A stretch of 63,323 nucleotides of DNA, from the NCBI GenBank assembly GCA_910587165.1, contig CAJUKP010000012.1, positions 1 through 63,323 on the forward strand. The letters run 5' to 3'. The notes below the pieces were generated by a model, which saw only the letters and a program-made list of their open reading frames with translations, was not told the origin of the DNA and did not search any database. Of the stretch, positions 31,316 to 39,900 are shown piece after piece. This DNA comes from an uncultured Duncaniella sp. (GTDB taxonomy: Bacteria > Bacteroidota > Bacteroidia > Bacteroidales > Muribaculaceae). How positions within the stretch are numbered: the first letter of the stretch is position 1; every line of letters begins with the position of its first letter. The translations under genes and the position numbers were made by a program.

Positions 31316-32995
31316 TTATTTAAAGTAGAAGAGTATAGTATCTGCCACAGAATCGTCCATATTCTTCAAACGACTCCTCAACCTGCTTTTACGATTATAT
31401 ATGATCGAAGGGCTAATATTCATTATAAATGATATTGATTGAACCGAAAAGCCTACAATTGAAAGCAACATGAGCTGAAAATCTTCATCCGAAAAAGAGC
31501 TCTTCCCTTTTTTCAATTTAGAAATTGCCCCATCCGTAAGTTTATCAATATCCTTTTCAAGAGACAACAGACTGGATCCTCCAAGATTAAACCCTGTTAT
31601 GAGTTCCTGTATCTCGGCATAAGTTGTATCATGTCCCTTCTTTTTTATTCCATTCTCATGATAAGTGCGACATAAGCTATCGAGATGATGATAACTTGAT
31701 GCTATGAAATTTGCACCTCTTGTCAGATTCGCTGTCAATGACTCTTCAATATCCTGTCTTGATATTGAAGCTTCTTTTAAATCCCGTGTCAGATTCTCTA
31801 CTTTAAGTATGAAAATATTCTTTTCCAGAGATAACAGCCGCTCCTTCTGACGATGTGTCACAATATAGCCTCTGATAATTATGGCTGCGATGATAAGCAC
31901 AATTATGCTCAGACCGGCGATAACCATTATCAATTCCATTGTCTTTTGCTGCTTTTCATTCAACTCTTTAGCTCTCTTCTCACTAAAGTCATTTAAAAGC
32001 ATCGTCACATCTTGCTTCACAATATTGTTCAATACACCATTCATCGAATCAACCACCTGGTTCAGCGTATTGTAAGCTTCAAAATACTTGCCCTGCGCTT
32101 CCAAAACTTCCCATGGGTTAATTGCATCAGGATCAGATTCATGCATCTCGGAAAGGATAGAATCTGCCTTATGCATATCTCCTATGGCGAGACAGACGTT
32201 TGCAATAAAATATTTTTCTTCATTGCTAAACTGACGGTTCATGATCGGTTTAGATTCAAGATAATGGTGATAAGCTGAATCTATATTATCGCAAGCATAT
32301 TCCGCATTAGACAAGAGCACTAGACTATTCGAAAGCAAATTCGTGTCTCTTGCCTCTTTGGCATATTCTATCGCGCTTTTGGCTAACTCCGAAGCCTCAC
32401 TGTATTTATCGGCTAATATACAAATCTGCCCCAATGAAAACTTCTGATATGCAATATACGAGGAATCGCCATTATTTATGAATGTATCCAATGCTCTGCG
32501 AGAATATTTCAGACTCTCTGACACTGAATAACATGAACTTAGAATAATGCTGATAGATTGATATACCATACCGAGAAGATAATGATTTTCTGAAGACTCA
32601 AGCAATTCCTCTGAATAAAGGAATTCCTCCAATGCGTCTCTCATACACCCTCGAGAATCAAGATATTTACCTCTAAGAAAATGAGCCTCAGCGAGGCTGT
32701 TTTTATCTCCCGAGGAAGAATAGTAATCTATAGCAGTATTTATAAGGGAATCATCCTGCACATTCTTATACGATTTGTAAAGTGACCATGATTTCAGCAA
32801 TGCGTGTCGGGCTGACAAGGAGGCGGTGTTAAGTGCTGTTGAATCAACTGATTCGAGCAGTGCGAGCGCTGAATCGGGTGCGGTCTCCATAACAGACTCA
32901 GCGGCGTCGAGTGTGGAGCTGACAGTGGATCGCCCGCTGCATGAGGACAGGAGCAGTATGACAAGAAGCGTGATGAATGATATGAGATGGTACAT
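31316..32995 (-). CDS. Membrane-spanning TPR regulator with C-terminal HTH-like domain
   Basis: 559 residues. The N-terminus is a lipobox-like signal (LLSSC, Cys19). Residues 30-330 form tetratricopeptide repeats (for example AHFLRGKYLDSRGCMRDALEEF). A membrane helix follows at about 354-378, then a coiled coil to about 420. The C-terminus (500-545) is helix-turn-helix-like, with DEDFQLMLLSIVGFSVQSIS and SPSIIYNRKSRLRSRLK. This resembles Bacteroidetes TPR/HTH proteins proposed to carry an outside signal across the inner membrane to DNA. The gene is AT-rich and has a dyad around its own promoter, suggesting autoregulation. Confidence 0.78.
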   Translation of the reverse strand: MYHLISFITLLVILLLSSCSGRSTVSSTLDAAESVMETAPDSALALLESVDSTALNTASLSARHALLKSWSLYKSYKNVQDDSLINTAIDYYSSSGDKNSLAEAHFLRGKYLDSRGCMRDALEEFLYSEELLESSENHYLLGMVYQSISIILSSCYSVSESLKYSRRALDTFINNGDSSYIAYQKFSLGQICILADKYSEASELAKSAIEYAKEARDTNLLSNSLVLLSNAEYACDNIDSAYHHYLESKPIMNRQFSNEEKYFIANVCLAIGDMHKADSILSEMHESDPDAINPWEVLEAQGKYFEAYNTLNQVVDSMNGVLNNIVKQDVTMLLNDFSEKRAKELNEKQQKTMELIMVIAGLSIIVLIIAAIIIRGYIVTHRQKERLLSLEKNIFILKVENLTRDLKEASISRQDIEESLTANLTRGANFIASSYHHLDSLCRTYHENGIKKKGHDTTYAEIQELITGFNLGGSSLLSLEKDIDKLTDGAISKLKKGKSSFSDEDFQLMLLSIVGFSVQSISFIMNISPSIIYNRKSRLRSRLKNMDDSVADTILFYFK

Positions 32996-33002
32996 CTGAT
33001 GG

Positions 33003-33042
33003 CGGATTTATCGCAAAAGTAGTGAAAAAAGCGATAAATCCG
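33003..33042 (-). promoter_or_regulatory. Inverted repeat around the TPR-regulator promoter (putative operator)
   Basis: CGGATTTATCGC (33003-33014) and GCGATAAATCCG (33031-33042) are perfect 12-bp inverted repeats separated by 16 nt. The minus-strand -7 element TACTTTTG (33014-33021) lies just inside the left arm, and the right arm covers where a -33 element would be. A dimeric regulator bound here would block or reposition polymerase. The arms could also form an mRNA stem only if transcription starts further upstream. Confidence 0.6.
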
Positions 33043-33131
33043 GTAAACAGGCCGTAAAAAAGCTTAAAACAGATGGCCAAGGAGCTGAAAAGGGCAAGTC
33101 CGGACAGCCGGAGGATGAATATAGGTCTGTG

Positions 33132-33180
33132 ACAATGCAAGCGCGTGATTATCCGGCGGATAATCACGCGCTTGCATTGT
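33132..33180 (-). terminator. Terminator after the 2-oxoacid oxidoreductase operon
   Basis: A 24-bp perfect inverted repeat (33132-33155 and 33157-33180) with a 1-nt centre; the physical loop is a few nt. It lies 46 nt past the stop at 33227. The minus-strand 3' flank is not strongly T-rich. Confidence 0.7.
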
Positions 33181-33226
33181 AAATATGTTGTTCCTTATCC
33201 TTCTGTGCGGATGGCTCAGGGTCGAA

Positions 33227-33766
33227 TCACACGGCAGGCAGAGTCATGCCGCGGAGGATAGCATCCTTGTTGAGCGGGAGGAGATGGTGGTGGCGTTCCG
33301 GCAGGGCTTTCCTGAGTCCGGCCATGACGGCATCCACCGTGACAAGCGGACGCACCTTGATGAGAGCGCCGAGGAGCACCATATTGTAGGTTTTCGACGA
33401 GCCGAGCTCAAATGTGGCCTCCATGGCATCGACGGGCACAATATTGATGTCGGTGCGGGTCGGAGCATGGTGGATGCTGTAAGGATCGTAGATGAGGGTC
33501 CCGCCCGGTTTCACCTTGCTCTCGAATTTATCGAGACTCTGCTGGTTGAGAATTACGGCGGTGTCGTAGGAGTTGAGCACGGGGCTTGAAATGGCGGCGT
33601 CAGAGAGTATGACAGTGACATTGGCCGTACCTCCGCGCTGTTCGGGGCCGTAGGATGGCATCCATGTGACCTCGAGGCCACCCATGAGACCGGCGTAGGC
33701 AAGGATCTTACCCATCGAGAGCACACCCTGTCCGCCGAATCCGGCTATAATGATTTCTTCTTTCAT
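33227..33766 (-). CDS. 2-oxoacid:ferredoxin oxidoreductase, gamma subunit
   Basis: 179 residues beginning MKEEIIIAGFGGQGVLSMGK, the gamma-subunit signature, with YGPEQRGGTANVTV near residue 38. The ATG at 33766 overlaps the beta-subunit stop by 4 nt, which fixes the start. Last gene of a four-gene operon (ferredoxin, alpha, beta, gamma). The complex oxidatively decarboxylates a 2-oxoacid to an acyl-CoA with reduction of ferredoxin, and can run reductively for anaerobic biosynthesis. Confidence 0.93.
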   Translation of the reverse strand: MKEEIIIAGFGGQGVLSMGKILAYAGLMGGLEVTWMPSYGPEQRGGTANVTVILSDAAISSPVLNSYDTAVILNQQSLDKFESKVKPGGTLIYDPYSIHHAPTRTDINIVPVDAMEATFELGSSKTYNMVLLGALIKVRPLVTVDAVMAGLRKALPERHHHLLPLNKDAILRGMTLPAV

Positions 33767-34533
33767 TTGCTGACAGTATTTTTGATATCGCCGAGGGGGT
33801 ATTTCGGGAACATATTCTCTTCCATCCAGCGGTTGGCATCGGCGGGAGTCATCTTCCATCCCGACGAACAGGTGGACACGATCTCGACTATCGAGGTGCC
33901 CAGACCGGCCATGGAGTTCTCAAACGCCTGACGGATGGCCTTCTTGGCCTTGCGCACGGCGGCGGCGGTGTGGACACTCTGCCGGGTGACGTAGCAGGTA
34001 CCGTCGAGGCGCACGGCGAGATCTGTGATATTGAGCGGATATCCGTTGAGGTCGACACGGCGTCCGTATGGGGTGGTTGCGGTGACCATACCTTCGAGTG
34101 TGGTCGGAGCCATCTGTCCGCCGGTCATGCCATAGATACCGTTGTTGATGAATATTATGGCTATGTTCTCGCCGCGGTTGGCAGCATGGATGGTCTCAGC
34201 CGTGCCTATGGCCGCGAGATCGCCGTCGCCCTGATAGGTGAAGACAAGCCGCGAAGGATTGAGACGCTTGACAGCGGTGGCGATGGCCGGCGCACGTCCA
34301 TGGGCGGCCTCGATCCAGTCGATGTCAAGATAATTGTAAGCCATCACGGCACAGCCCACCGGGGCAATGCCTATGGCGATATGTTCGGCGCCCATCTCTT
34401 CGATCACCTCGGCCACAAGCTTGTGGACCACTCCGTGGGAGCATCCGGGGCAATAGTGCATGGTGTTGTCGTTGAGCAGCCGAGGTTTGGCGGCCACGAC
34501 GTTTTCGGGGCGGCGTATATCCTGAGGTGTCAT
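33763..34533 (-). CDS. 2-oxoacid:ferredoxin oxidoreductase, TPP-binding beta subunit
   Basis: 256 residues. The thiamine-pyrophosphate motif starts GDGD at 102-105 and ends NN at 130-131, and CPGC at 28-31 with further Cys (C61) suits the usual beta-subunit pattern. Overlaps the alpha and gamma genes by 4 nt on each side, so the subunits are made in step. Confidence 0.94.
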   Translation of the reverse strand: MTPQDIRRPENVVAAKPRLLNDNTMHYCPGCSHGVVHKLVAEVIEEMGAEHIAIGIAPVGCAVMAYNYLDIDWIEAAHGRAPAIATAVKRLNPSRLVFTYQGDGDLAAIGTAETIHAANRGENIAIIFINNGIYGMTGGQMAPTTLEGMVTATTPYGRRVDLNGYPLNITDLAVRLDGTCYVTRQSVHTAAAVRKAKKAIRQAFENSMAGLGTSIVEIVSTCSSGWKMTPADANRWMEENMFPKYPLGDIKNTVSK

Positions 34534-35612
34534 AACGCGAATTTTTCTTTTAGTGCGACAAGTATTTCGTCGGGGTCCATCACGATGCCGCCCAGACGGC
34601 CGAAATGATGGACGGGGACGCGGGTGTCGAGGCTGAGGATCACATCCTCGATCATCTGTCCGGCGTTGAGCTCGGCCACGAGAATACCCTTGACCTGACG
34701 GCTCAGACGGGCTATCTCATCGGCAGGGAAAGGCCACAGGGTGATGGGGCGGAGCAGTCCCACCTTGATTCCGGCAGCACGGGCCTCCTCGACAGCCTTC
34801 ATGCAGATACGGGCCACGCATCCGAAGGCCACGATGAGATATTCGCAGTCGTCCGTGTGAAACTCCTCACATCTTGCCTCGTTGGCCTTGATGAGATCAT
34901 ATTTCTCCTGGAGGTGTATGTTGTGCTTCTCCATGAGATGCGGATCAAGCTCAAGTGTGGTGAGCACATTCGGTCCACGCGATTCGGGCTTGCCGGTCAC
35001 CGCCCACGGACACTGGAGCGCCACCTCGGCATCGGTGCGTCGCGGACGCACCGGAGGGAGCACCACCTTCTCCATCATCTGCCCTATTATGCCGTCGGCA
35101 AGCATCATCACCGGGTTGCGGTACTTGAACGCGAGGTCGAAGCCCAGAGGCACGAAATCGGCCATCTCCTGCACCGAGGCCGGAGCCAACACGATGAGAT
35201 GATAGTCACCGTGGCCTCCACCTTTGGTGGCCTGGAAATAGTCGGACTGCGACGGCTGGATGGTGCCCAGACCGGGACCGCCGCGCATACAGTTGATGAT
35301 CAGCGCCGGCAGCTCTCCGGCAGCTATGTAGGAGATGCCCTCCTGCTTGAGGCTGACGCCCGGACTGGACGACGATGTCATGCAGGACTTGCCCGTCGAT
35401 GCACCGCCGTAGACCATATTTATAGCAGCGACCTCACTCTCGGCCTGAAGCACCACCATTCCGGTGGTGTCCCACGGCTGAAGCTCCTCGAGGGTCTCGA
35501 GAATCTCGCTCTGCGGAGTGATGGGATAGCCGAAATAGCCGTCAACCCCGCATCTCACCGCGGCGTGGGCTATGGCTTCGTTGCCCTTCATGAGTGTTAC
35601 TTCCTGTTCCAT
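34530..35612 (-). CDS. vorB: 2-oxoacid:ferredoxin oxidoreductase, alpha subunit (VorB/KorA type)
   Basis: 360 residues. The N-terminal pyrimidine-binding domain has the YPITPQSEILE motif at about 29-39 and the C-terminal domain II ends with RPITLWPFP. Length and order match genes annotated in Bacteroides as 3-methyl-2-oxobutanoate dehydrogenase subunit VorB, but 2-oxoglutarate oxidoreductase (KorA) is very similar and the substrate cannot be decided by eye. In either case it links branched-chain amino acids or the TCA branch to ferredoxin. Confidence 0.9.
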   Translation of the reverse strand: MEQEVTLMKGNEAIAHAAVRCGVDGYFGYPITPQSEILETLEELQPWDTTGMVVLQAESEVAAINMVYGGASTGKSCMTSSSSPGVSLKQEGISYIAAGELPALIINCMRGGPGLGTIQPSQSDYFQATKGGGHGDYHLIVLAPASVQEMADFVPLGFDLAFKYRNPVMMLADGIIGQMMEKVVLPPVRPRRTDAEVALQCPWAVTGKPESRGPNVLTTLELDPHLMEKHNIHLQEKYDLIKANEARCEEFHTDDCEYLIVAFGCVARICMKAVEEARAAGIKVGLLRPITLWPFPADEIARLSRQVKGILVAELNAGQMIEDVILSLDTRVPVHHFGRLGGIVMDPDEILVALKEKFAL

Positions 35613-35622
35613 ATCTCTGAGA

Positions 35623-35853
35623 TTATTTTTCTACCACCCGATAGACTGTGATACATCCGTCGGGGCAGACTGTGGCACACGCGGCGCAACCGATGCAGGC
35701 GTCGGGACTCGAATCGCACACATAATGGTAGCCCCTGTCGTTGACATCCTTTGTGGACAGCGACAGGACATCACACGGGCAGGCGATGACACAAAGATCG
35801 CAACCCTTGCATCTCTCGCGGTTTATATCCAGCGCACCAATAATTTTCGCCAT
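35623..35853 (-). CDS. 2[4Fe-4S] ferredoxin, delta subunit of the oxidoreductase
   Basis: 76 residues with two complete clusters, C15-x2-C18-x2-C21-x3-C25 and C53-x2-C56-x2-C59-x3-C63. It is the first gene, 10 nt before the alpha subunit, and passes electrons between the TPP site and free ferredoxin. Confidence 0.94.
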   Translation of the reverse strand: MAKIIGALDINRERCKGCDLCVIACPCDVLSLSTKDVNDRGYHYVCDSSPDACIGCAACATVCPDGCITVYRVVEK

Positions 35854-35933
35854 ATACTTTTCTATAAATCATGTGTGACGCTTGCATTGATGAATATGAT
35901 GGCCGTCACACTACGTTTTTATGTTATACAACA

Positions 35934-35941
35934 CAAAAATA
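35934..35941 (-). promoter_or_regulatory. -7 element of the oxidoreductase operon
   Basis: TATTTTTG on the minus strand, 80 nt before the ferredoxin ATG. No consensus -33. The surrounding 35854-36040 is AT-rich with no gene. Confidence 0.5.
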
Positions 35942-36040
35942 ATCAAAATTCCCCTAAGGGAGTCCTTAATAATGCATTTTTAACCTATTGCACAACATAT
36001 AAAAGTGTGAGCAGGTATGTTAATATTCGCTAATTGATAG

Positions 36041-36754
36041 TCAATTAGAGCTATCGGCCACAGAGGTGTCCTTTGCAAATGTGAAAATATGTTTATCAAG
36101 GTTGGTGTTCGCCACATGGATTCTCACACCCTCCACTCCGGGCATCTGCCACACGGGCGAGAGGTCGAACGACGCATAATAGGCACGGTCGTGGGCATCG
36201 ACAGGCTTGTCAAGCTGATGCACAAGATAAAGCTCCGGCCAGGCCGAACCGAGTGTGGCCGGATCGGCGGCAAGGCAGAATATGCGCGGGTCAGTGGTAT
36301 AGGTGAGCCGCAGATGGACGTTGAGATAACCGCCCGAACGCCACATCGAATAGAGATATACCCCGTCACGGTCCCATCCGTCATACTCCTCGCGCCACTG
36401 TGTGACCACAGGGGCCGAATTGATAAGCGATGCGCTGAGAAGTCTCACCGGACCGGATGTATATGCCTCGCCCGAAGCCGGGAGATAGGTGATGAGCATA
36501 CGGGCCGGAATGCGTTCCTGCTCGACATTGACAGCCCTGTCGGCCGTGAGCTCGAGCGCCGGAGTGTCATCGACCTTGATGAGCGTGAACGAGGCTTTGC
36601 CGCCGCTGTTGCCGTTGAAGGTGACAATGTCCGTAAGAGGCATCTCCACCGTCCCGTCAAACCCCTCCTCGCGGCAGGAGCCAAGGATGAGGGCGCAACA
36701 GGCAATCACCGTCGCAAGTATGTGTCTGGTCATGGCTGGAGTGTATATCATCAT
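36041..36754 (-). CDS. NigD-like lipoprotein
   Basis: 237 residues with lipobox Cys27 (LILGSC) and an all-beta mature part resembling the two-domain NigD family of Bacteroides (an N-terminal OB-like domain with GNSGGKASFTLIKVDD, and a C-terminal sandwich). The ATG at 36754 overlaps the ABC ATPase stop (ATGA); a second ATG at 36733 would also give a good signal peptide. Role unknown. Confidence 0.75.
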   Translation of the reverse strand: MMIYTPAMTRHILATVIACCALILGSCREEGFDGTVEMPLTDIVTFNGNSGGKASFTLIKVDDTPALELTADRAVNVEQERIPARMLITYLPASGEAYTSGPVRLLSASLINSAPVVTQWREEYDGWDRDGVYLYSMWRSGGYLNVHLRLTYTTDPRIFCLAADPATLGSAWPELYLVHQLDKPVDAHDRAYYASFDLSPVWQMPGVEGVRIHVANTNLDKHIFTFAKDTSVADSSN

Positions 36755-37413
36755 CGTTCAGGTATGACTATCCGTCCATCCCTCATGTGGATGACACGGT
36801 CGGAGTTGGTGGCGAGCGACTCGTCGTGGGTGACTATTATGAATGTCTTTCCTGTGGATGCGCGCAGATCCAGAAAAAGCCGTTGCAGCTCGTCGCGGTT
36901 GCGCGAGTCGAGGCTGCCTGTCGGCTCGTCGGCAAGGATGACACCGGGATCGTTGACCAGCGCGCGGGCCACCGCCGCCCTCTGGCGCTCGCCTCCGGAA
37001 AGCTGCCCGGGCTTATGTGTCAGCCGCTGTCCCAGTCCGAGCGCGCCGAGCAGCTCGGCGGCACGTGCCAGAGCCTTGGCCCTCCCTGTGCCCGCTATCA
37101 TGGCCGGAAGGGCCACATTCTCGGCAAGAGTGAACTCCGGCAGGAGCTGATGGAACTGGAAGACGAATCCCATGTTGAGATTGCGGAAATCCGCCAGACG
37201 CCGCTCCTTCATGCGTGTGATGTCCGTCCCGTCATAGACCACCGATCCGGAGTCGGGGGCGTCGAGCGAGCCTATTATCTGCAGGAGCGTCGTCTTGCCC
37301 GCACCGCTCGGACCGACGATGGAGAGAAACTCCCCGTCGGCTATGGTCAGACTCACCCCGTCGAGCACTCTGAGCCCGTCGAAGCTCTTCACTATGTCAT
37401 TGACCTCGATCAT
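36751..37413 (-). CDS. LolD/MacB-type ABC transporter ATP-binding protein
   Basis: 220 residues. Walker A GPSGAGKTT at 34-42, signature LSGGE at 138-142, Walker B in VILADEPTGSLD (158-169), His switch in IIVTHDE. This type powers LolCE-like lipoprotein release or MacB-like export by mechanotransmission. No permease is adjacent, so its membrane partner must be encoded elsewhere. Coupled by overlap to a NigD-like lipoprotein gene. Confidence 0.92.
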   Translation of the reverse strand: MIEVNDIVKSFDGLRVLDGVSLTIADGEFLSIVGPSGAGKTTLLQIIGSLDAPDSGSVVYDGTDITRMKERRLADFRNLNMGFVFQFHQLLPEFTLAENVALPAMIAGTGRAKALARAAELLGALGLGQRLTHKPGQLSGGERQRAAVARALVNDPGVILADEPTGSLDSRNRDELQRLFLDLRASTGKTFIIVTHDESLATNSDRVIHMRDGRIVIPER

Positions 37414-37434
37414 GATTGCTTTTGATGTTACTGG

Positions 37435-37480
37435 AGAAAAAGAGGAGGCCGGGGCACTTCAACCAACCTTGCCCCGGCCC
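37435..37480 (-). terminator. Terminator after pfkA
   Basis: On the minus strand GGCCGGGGCA/TGCCCCGGCC arms (37470-37479 and 37447-37456), followed by CTCCTCTTTTT. It lies just past the pfkA stop and upstream of the LolD-like gene, so read-through is probably partial. Confidence 0.75.
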
Positions 37481-37495
37481 CCCGTCAATGGGGTA

Positions 37496-38476
37496 TCATA
37501 TCGAAAGCCTGCGGAGAGTCTCGATGAGCTCACGCTTGATGGGCTTGTCGTTCTTGATGGCCTTGGAGAAAGGCACGTATGCAATCTCGTCGTTGCGGAT
37601 ACCTATCATCACATTGCGCTGGTCCTCGAGCAGGGCGTCGATCGCGGCCGAGCCCATACGCGATGCCAGGATGCGGTCAAACGCCGTGGGCGAGCCTCCG
37701 CGCTGGAGATGGCCGAGGATGGAGACGCGCACATCGTAGCCGGGATATTCGTTCTTCACACGCTCGGCAAGACCCATGGCCCCGCCTGTGACAGGACTCT
37801 CGGCCACAAGTACTATCGAGGAGTTCTTGCTCTTGCGGAAGCCATGCTCGATAAGCTCGGCAAGCTGGTCGACCTCGGTGGAGATCTCCGGGATGATGGC
37901 AGCCTCGGCTCCCGATGCTATCGCACCGTTGAGCGCCAGGAAGCCGGCATCGCGGCCCATAACCTCGATGAAGAAGAGCCGCTCGTGGGAAGTGGCCGTG
38001 TCGCGGATCTTGTCGACACACTCCATGATGGTATTGAGCGCCGTGTCATAGCCTATGGTCGAGTCGGTGCCGTAGAGATCATTGTCGATGGTTCCGGGCA
38101 GACCTATGATGGGGATATTGAATTCGTTGGCGAATATGCGGGCGCCGGTGAGGGAACCGTCACCGCCGATCACCACAAGCGCGTCTATCTCCTGACGCTG
38201 CAGGTTGTCGTAGGCCAGCTGGCGACCTTCGGGAGTTGTGAATTCCTTGCAGCGCGCGGTCTTCAGTATGGTACCTCCCGCCTGGATGATATTGGAAACG
38301 TTCTGTGTCTTGAACTCTACAATCTCGTCGGTGATCAGTCCTTTGTAACCACGGTAAATACCTTTTACGCGCAGACCGCCGTAAATGGCCGAACGGGTGA
38401 CGGCACGGATGGCGGCGTTCATGCCGGGGGCGTCACCTCCCGAGGTGAGGATGCCCACACATTTTATCTGTGACAT
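37496..38476 (-). CDS. pfkA: ATP-dependent 6-phosphofructokinase
   Basis: 326 residues from the ATG at 38476 (MSQIKCVGILTSGGDAPGMN). ATP site GGDGS at 104-108, catalytic Asp in GTIDND (D131), and fructose-6-P-binding EVMGRDAGFLA and GHLQRGG segments. GGDGS, rather than GGDDT, marks the ATP (not pyrophosphate) form. The frame stays open 50 codons upstream, but that stretch crosses the promoter. It is the committing step of glycolysis and would take up hexose phosphates from the mannan PUL. Confidence 0.97.
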   Translation of the reverse strand: MSQIKCVGILTSGGDAPGMNAAIRAVTRSAIYGGLRVKGIYRGYKGLITDEIVEFKTQNVSNIIQAGGTILKTARCKEFTTPEGRQLAYDNLQRQEIDALVVIGGDGSLTGARIFANEFNIPIIGLPGTIDNDLYGTDSTIGYDTALNTIMECVDKIRDTATSHERLFFIEVMGRDAGFLALNGAIASGAEAAIIPEISTEVDQLAELIEHGFRKSKNSSIVLVAESPVTGGAMGLAERVKNEYPGYDVRVSILGHLQRGGSPTAFDRILASRMGSAAIDALLEDQRNVMIGIRNDEIAYVPFSKAIKNDKPIKRELIETLRRLSI

Positions 38477-38501
38477 TGTATCTATGGATGAAGTGATGTT
38501 G

Positions 38502-38509
38502 CAAAGATA
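38502..38509 (-). promoter_or_regulatory. -7 element of pfkA
   Basis: TATCTTTG on the minus strand, 26 nt before the ATG; no consensus -33. Confidence 0.55.
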
Positions 38510-38716
38510 GTGAAATTTACCGAACGTCAGCCATTTTTCATCGAAAAAACTTTTCCGGCCACTCCGGAACGTCTCTTCGGAAACAGTATATCCGACCCTG
38601 TTTTTTCGACCTCGCGGCGAGAACAAAATCCGGATTCAGGCCGTTATAATAGCGTAATAAGGATGGATCTCTCACCCTGAAAACTAAAAAACACCAACTA
38701 TTTAAGCAAACTCGAC

Positions 38717-39877
38717 ATGAGCACACCCCATCAGCCCAAAACTCAGGAACTTATAGACCTAATCGCCCGGAACGGGTGGCAGGACAAGTTCCAGAAAGCT
38801 TTCGAAAAAGCCAAATCCTATAACGTCCAGGAAATGGACGACATCAACTCTCTCGACGATTATTTTGACTGGCTTGACGCAAACCTGCGCTGGATACCTG
38901 TCGAGAATAAGTTCGGACGCGCTATGTTCAACCACATCTGCAAGTTCTACTTCATTCTAGACCAGTCGCCTGTCAAGGAACTTCAGAACCCAGTCGTGCC
39001 TCACGACGTATCTCAGCCCCTCTCCCCCCTCTCGGCGTGGATGAAGGACTATATCCGCGAGCTCGGCAAGTTCCTCGATTCACCCGAGTCGATCACTCCT
39101 GAATCGGTCAAGTCATTCTATGATTCGCCCGAATTCAATATGGCCGAATATCTCGAGCCCCGTGGCGGATGGAAGACCTACAATGAATTCTTCGCCCGCA
39201 GCTGCAAACCCGGCTATCGTCCCGTGGCAGCCATCGAGGACAGCACAATCATCACCTCGCCGGCCGACGCCACATTCGACGGCGCATGGGAAGTGCGTGG
39301 CGACGACACCATCGAGATAAAAGGTATCCACTGGAAAATAGCCGAACTTCTCGAAGGAAGCCCCTACAAGGACAGATTCGCCGGAGGTATGTGGACCCAC
39401 TCGTTCCTCGGCCCGAGTGACTATCACCGTCAGCACGCTCCCGTGAGCGGACGTGTGCTCGAGTCACGCGACATCATGGGCGTTGTCTATCTTCAGGTCG
39501 AGGCTGTGCCCGACCCCGCCACCGGCCGCAACAAGCTTGAAGGCAAGAGGGTGGCAAAATTCGATGCCCCCGACGAGCCCGGCTATGAATTCATGCAGAA
39601 CCGCGGTCTCGTGGTGATGGAGAGCGCCATCGGCCTTGTAGCCATCCTTCCTATGGGCATGGGTCAGGTTTCATCAGTGGTCATGACCGCCGAGGCCGGC
39701 AGAGTGCTCCGCAAGGGTGAGGAGATCAGCTACTTCCAGTTTGGCGGCAGCGATATTGTGATGGTGTTCGAGGCTGCGGCCAACGTACACTTCACCGCCA
39801 CCGTCGGCCAGCACTACAAATATGGCCGTGTGTTAGGTCAGGCTTATCCTGTGGCCAAAGGCATTGAACTTCTTTAA
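38717..39877 (+). CDS. Pyruvoyl-dependent decarboxylase, large phosphatidylserine decarboxylase/PsiD-like family
   Basis: 386 residues. The C-terminal domain (about 160-386) is a PSD fold with DYHRQHAPVSG and the self-cleavage site GGS (Ser345) in FQFGGSDIVMVF, which would become the pyruvoyl group. The 150-residue helical N-terminal region with the LGKFLDSPES...GWKTYNEFFARSC join resembles the PSDC-type extension of PsiD-like enzymes; the short Bacteroides Psd (about 230 aa) lacks it. FGGS replaces the LGST of housekeeping enzymes. The substrate may be phosphatidylserine or an aromatic amino acid; no membrane segment is obvious. Confidence 0.8.
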   Translation: MSTPHQPKTQELIDLIARNGWQDKFQKAFEKAKSYNVQEMDDINSLDDYFDWLDANLRWIPVENKFGRAMFNHICKFYFILDQSPVKELQNPVVPHDVSQPLSPLSAWMKDYIRELGKFLDSPESITPESVKSFYDSPEFNMAEYLEPRGGWKTYNEFFARSCKPGYRPVAAIEDSTIITSPADATFDGAWEVRGDDTIEIKGIHWKIAELLEGSPYKDRFAGGMWTHSFLGPSDYHRQHAPVSGRVLESRDIMGVVYLQVEAVPDPATGRNKLEGKRVAKFDAPDEPGYEFMQNRGLVVMESAIGLVAILPMGMGQVSSVVMTAEAGRVLRKGEEISYFQFGGSDIVMVFEAAANVHFTATVGQHYKYGRVLGQAYPVAKGIELL

Positions 39878-39900
39878 TTATAGCTATATGCCATAATGGC

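Noticed and set aside
33003..33042. Transposon end or phase-variable promoter
   Set aside because: The enclosed segment is only 16 nt and there is no recombinase or duplicated target; an operator is more plausible.
38477..38626. 50-codon N-terminal extension of pfkA
   Set aside because: It crosses the -7 element and adds residues not found in phosphofructokinases.
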